Shown in pieces: positions 1-7,445 of a DNA stretch of 30,257 nucleotides. Source of the stretch: DATAWZ01 sp036266975 (lineage in GTDB: Bacteria; Actinomycetota; Thermoleophilia; Solirubrobacterales; Solirubrobacteraceae); the NCBI GenBank assembly GCA_036266975.1, contig DATAWZ010000189.1, forward strand, positions 1 through 30,257, read 5' to 3'. Within the stretch, counting starts at the first letter, position 1. Each line of letters starts with the position of its first letter. A program made the position numbers and the translations under genes. The notes below the pieces were generated by a model, which had not been told where the DNA came from, ran no database searches, and saw only the letters and a program-made list of their open reading frames with translations.

Positions 1-10
1 CGCCGCCCCG

Positions 11-53
11 GGGGGCCGCGTACCCCATTCGGGGCACAAGCAGCGCGGCCCCC
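11..53. repeat. Nested inverted repeat upstream of the LuxR-type gene
   Basis: GGGGGCCGCG at 11-20 is perfectly complementary to CGCGGCCCCC at 44-53. Inside the loop, CCCC (23-26) and GGGG (31-34) can form a second small stem. The structure ends 29 bp before the first start codon. No T-tract follows on the plus strand, so it may be the terminator of a gene left of the window or a 5' leader structure of the regulator. Confidence 0.5.
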
Positions 54-82
54 TTCCCGTTGATGGGGATTACAGTTGCCGG

Positions 83-1303
83 ATGAGCGGCCGTCCCACT
101 CCGCCCGCGCGGCCGCGCGATCCCGGGCCGTCCGTCTGGCCGGTCCGCGGGCAGCCGCTGCAGGACGACTCGCTGCGCGGACGGATCGGCGAGGCGCTCG
201 GGCGCGTGTCCGAGCAAGTGGGCCACCCGGTGGTCGAGGACCCCGATGAGCTGCGCTCCTTCGCCGGCGCCGAGCGGCTGCTGGACCTCGCGTTCGACCG
301 GGTCGACAAGGCGCTCGACCAGGCCGAGCAGCTGGTGATCACCGACACGCGCGCGCTCGTGGCCATGCAGCGCGAGCTCGCCGCGCTGCAGCGCGAGTTG
401 GGCGCCGCCGAGCTCGCTCACCGCTCGCGCGCGTTCGGACTGGTCCAGGCCTCGCTCGCGCGGCTGCGCAGCGTGACCAGCATCGATCGGATGATCGATC
501 TGATCCCCGCCGAGGTCTGCCGCTGCGGCTTCTCGCGGGCGATCATCTCGCGCGTGCGCGAGGGGGTGTGGGTCACCGAGGCCTGCTACGTCGAGGGCGA
601 CCCGGCGTGGGCGGCGGACGTCGTGCGCGTCGGCCAGGAGCAGCCGCAGCGGCTGGATCACGCGATCCTCGAGACCGAGATGATCCGCCGGCGCGGGGCG
701 ATCATGGTCCGGGGCGTGCAGTCCGACACGCGCGTGCACCGCGCGATCGCCGAGACCTCGATGTCGCACTCCTACGTCGCCGCGCCGCTGATGCCCAAGG
801 GCCGCGTGATCGGCTTCATCCACGCCGACTGCCACGTCACCCCGCGCGAGATCGACGAGTTCGACCGCGACGTGCTGTGGATGCTCGCCGAGGGCCTCGG
901 CTACGCCTTCGAGCGCACCGTTCTCTCCGAGCGCCAGCGGGCGCTGCAGCAGCGTGTGCTGCAGGCGACCGAGTCGATCGGGGAGATCATCGGCGAGTAC
1001 GTCGACGCGGATGTCGAGGTCGCGCGGCTGGAGCTCGACACCGCGGTGGCGGTGCGGACCGCCGCGGCGCCGTTCATCGCGCCCGAGTCGCGGCTGTACA
1101 CGCTGCTCACCCGCCGCGAGATCGAGGTCGCCCGGCTGATGGTCAACGGGCGCACGAACCCTCAGATCGCCGCTGAGCTCGTCATCGCCGAGGCGACGGT
1201 CAAGAGCCACGTCAGCCAGATCCTGCGCAAGCTGCGCGCGGCCAACCGAGCCGAGGCGGTCTCGAAGTACATGCGCCTGGCCGGCGCCGACATGCCGCCC
1301 TGA
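83..1303 (+). CDS. GAF-domain LuxR-family transcriptional regulator
   Basis: A 406-residue cytoplasmic regulator. The last ~70 residues form a LuxR/GerE helix-turn-helix: LTRREIEVARLMVNGRTNPQ is followed by the recognition helix stretch ATVKSHVSQILRKLRA. Residues ~125-290 look like a GAF sensor domain, with the typical late segment YVAAPLMPKGRVIGFIHAD, preceded by a helical, probably coiled-coil stretch (~70-125). There is no receiver domain with a phospho-acceptor Asp, so it is not a classical two-component response regulator; the GAF domain probably senses a small ligand or redox state, but the ligand is unknown. The ATG at 83 has only a weak ribosome binding site. It precedes the SCP2 gene by 120 bp and could control it, though nothing in the sequence proves that. 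Confidence 0.85.
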   Translation: MSGRPTPPARPRDPGPSVWPVRGQPLQDDSLRGRIGEALGRVSEQVGHPVVEDPDELRSFAGAERLLDLAFDRVDKALDQAEQLVITDTRALVAMQRELAALQRELGAAELAHRSRAFGLVQASLARLRSVTSIDRMIDLIPAEVCRCGFSRAIISRVREGVWVTEACYVEGDPAWAADVVRVGQEQPQRLDHAILETEMIRRRGAIMVRGVQSDTRVHRAIAETSMSHSYVAAPLMPKGRVIGFIHADCHVTPREIDEFDRDVLWMLAEGLGYAFERTVLSERQRALQQRVLQATESIGEIIGEYVDADVEVARLELDTAVAVRTAAAPFIAPESRLYTLLTRREIEVARLMVNGRTNPQIAAELVIAEATVKSHVSQILRKLRAANRAEAVSKYMRLAGADMPP

Positions 1304-1423
1304 CCCCGCCGTCGCAGAATTACCGTCCGAACGGAGGATGCACGGGGCGGGCGAGCGACGTATTGTGTTTCCCTCAGACCGCGCCCAACGGCGCGCTCCG
1401 CTGACCCCCGAGGGAGGTAACAC

Positions 1424-1831
1424 ATGGGCTTTTTCGCCAGTTCGGACGAGGTCGATCAGTACATCGGCGGGATGTTTCGCCAGGCGGCCGACCACCCCGA
1501 GGTCGGTCCGAAGATGAAGGCGGCCAACATCACGCTGCTCGTCGACTACACGGACCCCGACTGCAGGCTGCTGGTCAAGTTCCAGGATCCGATGACCGTC
1601 GAGCTCAACCCGGCCGACACCGAGTCCGACATCACGCTGTTCATGAAGGCCGACACGGCCGATCAGTACTGGCGCGGGCAGTACAACCTCGCCGTCGGCC
1701 TCGCCAAGGGCCAGGTCAAGGCGAAGGGACCGGTCAACAAGATCCTCAAGCTCGTCCCCCTGACCAAGCCGCTGTTCCCGGTCTACAACGAGATGGTGGC
1801 CGAGAAGGACAGCGCGGGCGCCACCGCCTAG
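1424..1831 (+). CDS. SCP2 sterol-binding domain protein
   Basis: A 135-residue soluble protein made of a single SCP2-like domain (family PF02036). The features are a core strand region (residues ~35-55), a middle segment with DITLFMKADTADQYWRGQ, and the C-terminal half GLAKGQVKAKGPVNKILKLV, which is the usual SCP2 ending with a hydrophobic lipid-pocket helix. Proteins of this fold bind sterols, fatty acyl chains or other lipids in the cytoplasm. No signal peptide is present. The ATG at 1424 is well supported by GAGGGAGG about 6 bases upstream. It stands alone between a regulator and three stem-loops. A role alongside the Mce lipid importer at the other end of the window is possible but inferred. 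Confidence 0.85.
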   Translation: MGFFASSDEVDQYIGGMFRQAADHPEVGPKMKAANITLLVDYTDPDCRLLVKFQDPMTVELNPADTESDITLFMKADTADQYWRGQYNLAVGLAKGQVKAKGPVNKILKLVPLTKPLFPVYNEMVAEKDSAGATA

Positions 1832-1833
1832 GG

Positions 1834-1909
1834 CCGTCCAACCGGACGGCGGAGCTGGCCCTCGGGGTCAGCTCCGCCGGGCACATCCGTCGCGGCCCCG
1901 CCGCGACGG
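1834..1909. terminator. Three consecutive stem-loops between convergent genes
   Basis: Three inverted repeats lie between the SCP2 stop and the stop of the minus-strand gene at 1928. The first pairs CCGTCC (1834-1839) with GGACGG (1844-1849). The second pairs GGCGGAGCTG (1848-1857) with CAGCTCCGCC (1869-1878), a perfect 10-bp stem. The third pairs CCGTCGCGG (1887-1895) with CCGCGACGG (1901-1909), a perfect 9-bp stem with a 5-base loop. The first two share two bases and so are partly exclusive. There is no U-tract, as is usual in GC-rich actinobacteria. The position between converging genes suggests bidirectional termination. Confidence 0.6.
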
Positions 1910-1927
1910 CAAGCGGTCATGCCGCCG

Positions 1928-2155
1928 CTACGCCGCGACGGCGAGCTCGTACTCCTCGTCGATGGAGTCGATGGCCCGCCAGGCGCTCGCGGCGTCCGCG
2001 TAGACGCCCATGCGCTCGGCCCGGCCGCCCTGCACGCGATGCAGGACCAGCTCGCCGCTCTCGGGCGCGCTCAGGAGAAGATCTTCGCCGATGACGGCGT
2101 CGCTCAGGTCGAGCGTGTCCGGGACAGCGGTGCGGTTGATGTAGGTGATCGACAT
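1928..2155 (-). CDS. Small hypothetical protein (75 aa)
   Basis: I do not recognise a family. The product is a small acidic soluble protein with no signal peptide or membrane segment. It has an N-terminal beta-like half (MSITYINRTAVPDTLDLSD, then EDLLLSAPESGELVLHRVQG) and a C-terminal helix (ADAASAWRAIDSIDEEYELA). The ATG at 2155 is preferred over the overlapping GTG at 2158: AAGGAGG lies 5 bases before the ATG but only 2 before the GTG. This strong ribosome binding site is the main support that the gene is real. It is divergent from the R2-like di-iron gene, with a 49- to 97-bp shared upstream region depending on the latter's start. Confidence 0.65.
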   Translation of the reverse strand: MSITYINRTAVPDTLDLSDAVIGEDLLLSAPESGELVLHRVQGGRAERMGVYADAASAWRAIDSIDEEYELAVAA

Positions 2156-2204
2156 CACTGCCTCCTTGGAAGGGTCGGAATAACGATTCCTGTGTGTCCT
2201 CAGT

Positions 2205-3014
2205 GTGGGACGCGCGCGCGTCGAACTCTGTGAGCCCGGTCACACTGAAGCGGTGCCCCTCGCCACCTACCCCGAGCTGCTGCGCATCGCCGAGCGCGCC
2301 CAGTGGAGCGAGGAGGCGGTCGACCTCGAGCCCGACCGGGCCGCCTGGCCGGCCCTGGGCCGCGGCGTGCGCGAGGCGCTCGAGGCGCTGCTCGCCGGGT
2401 TCCTGCTCGGGGAGCAGGCCGTCGCGCGCGACATCGCCGCCTTCCCCGCCGCGGCACGGGAGCGCCACCTCGCCGCCTGCCTGACCGTGCAGGAGGGCGA
2501 CGAGCGCCGCCACGCGCGCTTCATGGCGCGTGTGCACGAGCGGGTCCTGGGCGAGCCGGCGCCGGCCGCCCTCGTCGCGGCGCGGGCGCGCGTGCCCGCC
2601 GCGCTGGTCGAGCTCCTCGACGGCGAGCTGCCGGCGCGCACGGCGCGGCTCCTCGACGCCCCGGCCGAGCTGCCGCAGGCCGCCGCGCTCTACCACGGCA
2701 TCGTCGAGGGCGTCGTGTTCCTCGCCGGTCAGGCCGAGTTGATCGAGCGGCTGGAGCGCGTCGATCGGCTCCCCGGGCTGCTCGACGGCGTGCGGCGCAT
2801 GCAGCGCGACGAGCGCTGGCACGTGGCCCTCGGCGCGCGCCTGCTCGCCGAGCACGGCGGGGGCGATGATGACGCGATGCGCCGGGCCGCCGAGAGCGCC
2901 CTGGGCGCCTGGGGCGACGCGGTGTCCGACCCGGTCAGGCGCTGGGCGCTGGCCGCGCTCGAGCGGCGGCTGGCCACTCAAGCTCCGCGCCCTTCCAGCC
3001 GACGCTTGTCGTAG
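2205..3014 (+). CDS. R2-like di-iron ferritin-superfamily protein
   Basis: The open frame from GTG 2205 gives 269 residues. An alternative GTG at 2253 starts just before the conserved region and may be the real start; neither has a strong ribosome binding site. The protein shows the ligand pattern of ribonucleotide reductase small subunit and R2-like oxidase folds: E70 in LLGEQ, E100/H103 in EGDERRH, E168 in IVEGVV, and E203/H206 in RDERWH. The N-terminal stretch AERAQWSEEAVDL also resembles R2 proteins. It is shorter than a typical class I R2 (~320 residues), and the position of the radical tyrosine (four residues after the first His) is Met107. A canonical tyrosyl-radical reductase subunit is therefore unlikely; an oxidase/oxygenase-type di-iron protein is more plausible. 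The substrate is unknown. Confidence 0.75.
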   Translation: MGRARVELCEPGHTEAVPLATYPELLRIAERAQWSEEAVDLEPDRAAWPALGRGVREALEALLAGFLLGEQAVARDIAAFPAAARERHLAACLTVQEGDERRHARFMARVHERVLGEPAPAALVAARARVPAALVELLDGELPARTARLLDAPAELPQAAALYHGIVEGVVFLAGQAELIERLERVDRLPGLLDGVRRMQRDERWHVALGARLLAEHGGGDDDAMRRAAESALGAWGDAVSDPVRRWALAALERRLATQAPRPSSRRLS

Positions 3015-3045
3015 TTCGTTGCTGCTGACACGAGGAAGGATTCCG

Positions 3046-3678
3046 ATGCCCCCCACGATGGCCGAGCCTCGGGTCTGGACGACCCCCAAGCTCTTCCTGC
3101 TCATCCCGCCCGATCTCGCCCACGACCTGCATGAGGCGCTCGTGGCTTTCTACGCCGAAGAGCCGTCGATCGAGGTGATCGTCGACCGCCGCGGCGGACC
3201 CGACGACCGGCGCACCGACGCGACCCCCGTGACCCACGAGCGGCGGCGCAACAGCCAGGGCCTTGGCTTCACTGCGCGGCGCGCACCCCAGCTCGTACGC
3301 GAGGCGCCGGTCGAGCTGCCGCGCGTGGCCTGGCCGCACGCCGAGCGCCTGCGCTTCGTGCAGCGCATGGAGCCGGTGCACCGCTCCGGCGAGCAGGTGA
3401 GCGCCGAGGACCTGGTCGAGCTCGCGGCAGCCGGAAACGACGAGTCCTACAGCGTGCTCTACTGGCGCTACTTCGGCCGCGTCTACGCCTCGCTGCGCAT
3501 GCTCGTCAACGACCCGGCGGCGGCCGAGGCGCTCGTGGGGCCGACGTTCGCGCGAGTCTTCGACGAGCTGGCCGGCTACCAGGAGACGCGCTGCGGCGGG
3601 TTCGAGGTGTGGCTGTGCGCCCACGCCCGCGAGAGCGCGCGCGAGTACCTGCTCACCCACCGCCGCCCGATCGCGTAG
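3046..3678 (+). CDS. Sigma-70 region 2-like protein lacking region 4
   Basis: A 210-residue protein. Residues ~125-210 match an ECF-type sigma region 2: LVELAAAGNDESYSVLYWRY, then AAAEALVGPTFARVFDELAG and FEVWLCAHARESAREYLLTH. The frame stops right after this segment, so the DNA-binding region 4 that recognises the -35 element is absent. The N-terminal ~120 residues form a separate segment containing a VDRRGGPDDRR-type basic motif of unknown role. The ATG at 3046 is supported by GGAAGGA five bases upstream; the open frame extends further upstream only by overlapping the di-iron gene. It is followed within 14 bp by a monooxygenase relic that lacks its N-terminus. Either this is a naturally short sigma-like regulator, or its 3' end was lost in the event that truncated its neighbour. 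Confidence 0.65.
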   Translation: MPPTMAEPRVWTTPKLFLLIPPDLAHDLHEALVAFYAEEPSIEVIVDRRGGPDDRRTDATPVTHERRRNSQGLGFTARRAPQLVREAPVELPRVAWPHAERLRFVQRMEPVHRSGEQVSAEDLVELAAAGNDESYSVLYWRYFGRVYASLRMLVNDPAAAEALVGPTFARVFDELAGYQETRCGGFEVWLCAHARESAREYLLTHRRPIA

Positions 3679-3691
3679 CCGGTCCTGGAGG

Positions 3692-4762
3692 CTGGCGGGC
3701 GTCGGACGCCTGCGGTTCAGCCACCTCGTCGAGCAGGTCCGCCTGGCCGACCAGGCCGGCTTCACCCACGTCTGGCACGTCGAGCACCACTTCCTGCGCG
3801 AGTTCTCGCACTCCTCGGCGCCCGACGCGATCCTCGGGGCCTACGCCGCGGTCACCGATCGCATCCGGCTCGGGTTCGGAGCCAAGCTGCTGCCGTTCAA
3901 CTACAACGACCCGGTCCGGGTGGCCGAGACGGTCGCCACGCTCGATCAGATCTCGGGCGGCCGCGTCGACTTCGGCAGCGCCCGGGGGATCTCGCGCAGC
4001 GAGCCCGAGGGCTTTCGCGTCGACCCTCACACGACGCGCGATGAGTGGCGGGAGAGCCTCGAGATGATCGTTCGCGCCTGGGAGGACGGCGAGTTCTCGT
4101 GGAAGAGGGAGCGCTTCGACATCCCGCCCTGCTCGGTGGTGCCCAAGCCCGTCCAGGATCCCCATCCGCCGCTGTGGATGGCGTGTACGAGCGTGGATAC
4201 GCACCGTCTCGCGGGCGAGCTCGGCCTCGGCCTGCTCAGCTTCACCGTGATGGCACCGCTGGAGGATCTACGCGTGCGCATGGACGCCTACCGCGACGGG
4301 CTCTCGCGCGCCCAGCCGATCGGCAAGCGGGCCAACCCGCAGGCGGCGACCTACACGCAGATCCACTGCGCGGACACCGACGAGCAGGCGCAGGAGAACG
4401 CCCGGGCCGGGATCGAGTGGTAGACGCTGGAGATCATCGTGGCCTTCCAGCAGTGGCTCCAGGGCTCGGACATTCCCTCGCTGAACTCCCTGAAGGAGAT
4501 GACCGGTATCCATCCGCAGGACATCAGCTTCGACTTCCTGCACGCCAACGACATGTGCATCGTCGGCAGCCCCGAGACGTGCATCGAGAAGGTTCGCCGC
4601 TACCAAGCCGTCGGCTGCACCCAGATGCTCGGGATCCAGCAGATCCACGGCGTCCCGCGCGAGAAGGTGATGCGCTCGATCGAGCTGATGGGCGAGCACG
4701 TGATTCCCGCATTCCGCGGGACGCCCTCGCGCACGGCGCGCGCCGCGACCGCTCGGGCCTGA
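3692..4762 (+). pseudogene. Luciferase-like (LLM) flavin-dependent monooxygenase, disrupted
   Basis: One reading frame (frame 2) from ~3692 to the TGA at 4760-4762 encodes most of a bacterial-luciferase-family oxidoreductase (PF00296). It includes GFTHVWHVEHHFLREFSHSS, RIRLGFGAKLLPFNYNDPVR, VAETVATLDQISGGRVDFGS and, near the end, IVGSPETCIEKVRRYQAVGC. Members use reduced FMN to oxidise substrates with oxygen or act as F420-type oxidoreductases. Two lesions are visible. First, the family's N-terminal strand and the ~20-25 residues before the conserved LVEQVRLADQAG helix are missing, and no ATG, GTG or TTG occurs in frame before GTG 3920. Second, TAG at 4421-4423 interrupts the frame inside EW-stop-TLEIIVAFQQWL, after which homology continues in the same frame. 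A sequencing error could explain the TAG but not the lost start. Confidence 0.75.
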
Positions 4763-4765
4763 CGG

Positions 4766-5074
4766 TCAGTCGTACTGGGGACCGGCGCCGAGCCTGCGCC
4801 GCAGCACGTTCACCTGGTCGAGAAGCTCATCGCGGATCTTCTCGAGCTCGGCCCCGCCCATCAGCCCGGGCCCGCGCTTCTCGTGGGTGCTCAGCGGCTC
4901 CCACGGGGAGACCATCTCGCGAAGCTTGACCAGGTCGCGCTCGAGCCACATGATCTGCCGGCGCAGGTCACGTCGCATCGGCCCCTCGTCGACGTCGAAA
5001 TCGAAGCTGTCGGGTGGTGCAGGAGGGAGCGGAGGCGCCCCTACCCCACCGTCACGGTCGATCACTCTCCTCAT
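4766..5074 (-). CDS. Hypothetical coiled-coil protein (102 aa)
   Basis: The family is not recognised. The product has an acidic, proline-rich N-terminus (residues ~10-30, with PPLPPAPPDSFDFDVDEG) and two charged helical stretches. These are MRRDLRRQIMWLERDLVKLR (~33-52) and ELEKIRDELLDQVNVLRRRL (~77-96), consistent with a short coiled coil. No signal peptide or membrane segment is seen. The ATG at 5074 has only a weak GAAG element upstream. Its stop lies 3 bp from the stop of the monooxygenase relic on the other strand. Codon use resembles the surrounding genes, which supports a real gene. Confidence 0.6.
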   Translation of the reverse strand: MRRVIDRDGGVGAPPLPPAPPDSFDFDVDEGPMRRDLRRQIMWLERDLVKLREMVSPWEPLSTHEKRGPGLMGGAELEKIRDELLDQVNVLRRRLGAGPQYD

Positions 5075-5144
5075 GATCTTCGTAAGAATAGCTACACGCG
5101 CGGTCGCTGACCAGATGCATTCGCGCAGTTCATTTTCCCGTCAC

Positions 5145-5160
5145 CGCCCCGACAGGGGCG
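5145..5160 (-). terminator. Stem-loop downstream of the membrane protein gene
   Basis: CGCCCC (5145-5150) pairs with GGGGCG (5155-5160) across a 4-base loop, 5 bases beyond the stop codon at 5166-5168 of the minus-strand membrane protein gene. There is no T-run after the stem on the minus strand, so factor-independent termination is not certain. Confidence 0.4.
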
Positions 5161-5165
5161 GGTCC

Positions 5166-5747
5166 CTAGAACAGCGAGGGGCCCTGGTTGGCGAGGATCG
5201 TGAACATCAGCATCGCCACGAAGCCCACCGAGAAGACGCCGATCAGGGGCCACAGGCGGATGCCGTAGGGGACCCAGCTGCTCCGGTGCTCCATCGTGGG
5301 CTTGCCGCCGACCAGGCCGGCGGCGACCGCGTCGCGCGTGTACTCGAGCTCGTCGTCGGAGGGCCACGTCGGCCACGAGGAGGACACGTCGGGGAGCTCC
5401 GGGACCCCGTGGGGCGCGGAGACGGCGGAGAGCGGCATCGCGGCGGCCGAGCGGGGCAGCACGGGCAGCGGCTCGCGACGCACCGGGGTACGCTCCGAGG
5501 GCAGCACGTAGGGCGCCTTGCGCGGATCGCCGAAGATCATCGCGGCGAGCGCGGCCATGACCCCGCTCACCGCCATCGCGGTGTAGCCGAGGATGAGCGT
5601 CAGGATCATCCACCCCGCGACCCCCGCGACGTTGAAGTACGGGGACGCGAAGACGAGCTCGACCGCCATCACCGCCAGCGTGACCGCCACCGGCACGAAC
5701 TGCGAGACCCGCCGCCGGGCGGACGTCGATCCTTGCCGTCGGACCAT
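5166..5747 (-). CDS. Hypothetical membrane protein
   Basis: A 193-residue protein of no recognised family. Two membrane segments lie near the N-terminus (around FVPVAVTLAVMAVELVF and GWMILTLILGYTAMAVSGVM, residues ~16-65). A ~90-residue hydrophilic, proline- and serine-rich middle follows, and a last membrane segment lies near the C-terminus (LWPLIGVFSVGFVAMLMFTI). The ATG at 5747 is chosen because AAGG sits about 7 bases upstream; the in-frame GTG at 5762 has no ribosome binding site. It is divergent from the secreted hydrolase gene, sharing a ~150-bp upstream region. The function is unknown. Confidence 0.65.
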   Translation of the reverse strand: MVRRQGSTSARRRVSQFVPVAVTLAVMAVELVFASPYFNVAGVAGWMILTLILGYTAMAVSGVMAALAAMIFGDPRKAPYVLPSERTPVRREPLPVLPRSAAAMPLSAVSAPHGVPELPDVSSSWPTWPSDDELEYTRDAVAAGLVGGKPTMEHRSSWVPYGIRLWPLIGVFSVGFVAMLMFTILANQGPSLF

Positions 5748-5755
5748 CGTCGACC

Positions 5756-5782
5756 TTGACACAGTACGATGTTACACACAAT
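5756..5782 (+). promoter_or_regulatory. Candidate sigma-70-type promoter for the hydrolase gene
   Basis: A perfect TTGACA lies at 5756-5761 and CACAAT at 5777-5782, a 4/6 match to the -10 consensus with a short 15-bp spacer. It lies ~118 bp before the GTG at 5900, in the divergent intergenic region. The weak -10 and short spacer keep this tentative. Confidence 0.3.
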
Positions 5783-5899
5783 GCCGGCGGGAGGCGGAAG
5801 CCACACCGGGCGGCCGGCCCCTTGTGGCCAGATGCCAAGGCCCATCCGCCCGCCCCGTGTAGGGTGCAGGCGGGAAGGACGCGAGGAGAGGAGTCGGAG

Positions 5900-7429
5900 G
5901 TGGGAACCGGAACCGCGCGCACCGCACGCTATGCCTGGCTGATCGCGCTCGTGGCGCTGCTCGGGTTCGCGGCCCCGGCGATGGCCAAGAAGGCCCCGTC
6001 CAAGAAGCCGCCGGCCAAGAAGGTCGTCCACCGCGCGACGCCCTCCCCGGTGACCGGGCTGCACGTGTCGGTCTCCGGCGGCACCCCCACCTTCGAGTAC
6101 CAGATGTGCGGCGTGGACCGCACCGTGCCGGTCGTCGCCAGCAATGCCGCCGCCCGGGCGACGGTCCGCGAGAGCCTCGGGCGCACGTCGGTCAGGGTCC
6201 GCCGCCACGGCCGGACCGTGACCGTCAGGCGCGCCGCCTCGCCGGTGGCCGCCACCCTGCAGATCTCGATCTGCCACGACGGCACCTGGCACGCGTTCTC
6301 GACCGGCGCGCTCTCGCGCGCCTCGAGCGCCTCGCACGCGCTCAACACGGCCACCACCGCCAGCGGTGACTACCGCATCACCGCGACGGTCAGCGCTGCC
6401 GGCCACACGGTCACCGCGGCGCCGATCTACGTCCGCGTCGGCCTCGGCGAGATCGTCGACGACCCGGTCACCTTCACCGTCAGCAACCAGGCGATCACCC
6501 AGTCCCTCGCGTACACATGCGCGGCCGACGGCTCCAGCCAGGTCATCCACGGCCATCTGATCGGCCCACGCGCGGACTTCGTCGGCAACGGCTCCCATGA
6601 CATCACGCTCTACCTGCACGGTCTGGGTTACGGCGAATGGTTCTGGAACTTCACGGCGGTGCCCGGCTACGACTGGGCGATGAACATGGCCTACGCCGGC
6701 CAGACGAGCCTGACCATCGACCGGCTCGGCTACGGCGCCAGCGGCCAGCCCAACGGCAACGACATCTGCCTGGCCTCACAGGCCTTCATGGCCCACCAGA
6801 TCATCCAGGACCTGCTCGGCGCCAACTACTCGATCTCCTCGGGCCCGGCGCCCAATTTCGTGAACGTCGTGCTCGCGGGGCACTCGATCGGCGGCGAGAT
6901 CGCCGAGCTCGAGTCGTGGGAGTACCGCGACGCCGCGGGTCTGATCCTCATGTCCTGGTCGGACCTCGGCTTCAGCCCGCAGGCGCTGAGCGAGTTCACC
7001 AGTACCACGCTCGGCTGCGAGGCAGGCGGCATCAAGAGCGTCGGCGGCTCGCCCGGCTACGAGGACTTCGGCATGACCACGTCGGCCTTCGACAACGACA
7101 TGTTCTACAACGTCGATCCCGCAGTCGAAGCGGCGGCCAACTCGATGCGCGAACCCGACCCGTGCGGCGACACGGGCTCGGCGTTGCAGACGATCGTCAT
7201 CAACCGCGCCTCCGCGTCGCAGATCACCGAGCCGATTCTGCTCATGTTCGGCGACGAGGACGCGCTGTTCCCGCCGCCGGCGGGTGCCGAGGCCAAGGCG
7301 GAGTTCACTGGGGCGGCGAGCGTCACCCTCGACCAGGACGCGGACACCGGTCACGCGGTGGCCCTGGGACGCACCGCCCCCGAGGTCACGAACCAGACGC
7401 TCGCCTGGCTGAACGCGCACAACTTCTGA
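5900..7429 (+). CDS. Secreted alpha/beta-hydrolase (lipase/esterase-like)
   Basis: A 509-residue exported serine hydrolase. The GTG at 5900 is chosen because GAGGAG lies 6 bases upstream and because it gives a proper signal peptide: ARTARYAWLIALVALLGFAA followed by PAMA-KK, with cleavage likely near residue 29. A Lys/Pro-rich linker and a ~150-residue beta-rich N-terminal domain follow. The hydrolase domain starts near HDITLYLHGLGYGEWFW. The nucleophile elbow GHSIGG places Ser at residue 329. Likely triad partners are Asp452 or Asp454 in MFGDEDALFPP and His485 in DTGHAVALG. The substrate is unknown; a lipid ester is plausible but inferred. The next gene starts 17 bp downstream and is probably co-transcribed. 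Confidence 0.8.
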   Translation: MGTGTARTARYAWLIALVALLGFAAPAMAKKAPSKKPPAKKVVHRATPSPVTGLHVSVSGGTPTFEYQMCGVDRTVPVVASNAAARATVRESLGRTSVRVRRHGRTVTVRRAASPVAATLQISICHDGTWHAFSTGALSRASSASHALNTATTASGDYRITATVSAAGHTVTAAPIYVRVGLGEIVDDPVTFTVSNQAITQSLAYTCAADGSSQVIHGHLIGPRADFVGNGSHDITLYLHGLGYGEWFWNFTAVPGYDWAMNMAYAGQTSLTIDRLGYGASGQPNGNDICLASQAFMAHQIIQDLLGANYSISSGPAPNFVNVVLAGHSIGGEIAELESWEYRDAAGLILMSWSDLGFSPQALSEFTSTTLGCEAGGIKSVGGSPGYEDFGMTTSAFDNDMFYNVDPAVEAAANSMREPDPCGDTGSALQTIVINRASASQITEPILLMFGDEDALFPPPAGAEAKAEFTGAASVTLDQDADTGHAVALGRTAPEVTNQTLAWLNAHNF

Positions 7430-7445
7430 CGCATCCGAGGGCGCC

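Noticed and set aside
1917..3104. 395-codon minus-strand open frame over the di-iron gene
   Set aside because: It overlaps both the small gene with a strong ribosome binding site and the di-iron protein with all ligand motifs; its composition is that of a shadow frame.
4421..4423. Amber recoding (readthrough or pyrrolysine) in the monooxygenase
   Set aside because: TAG is used as a normal stop in several genes of the window, and the gene also lacks its N-terminus, so a broken gene is simpler.
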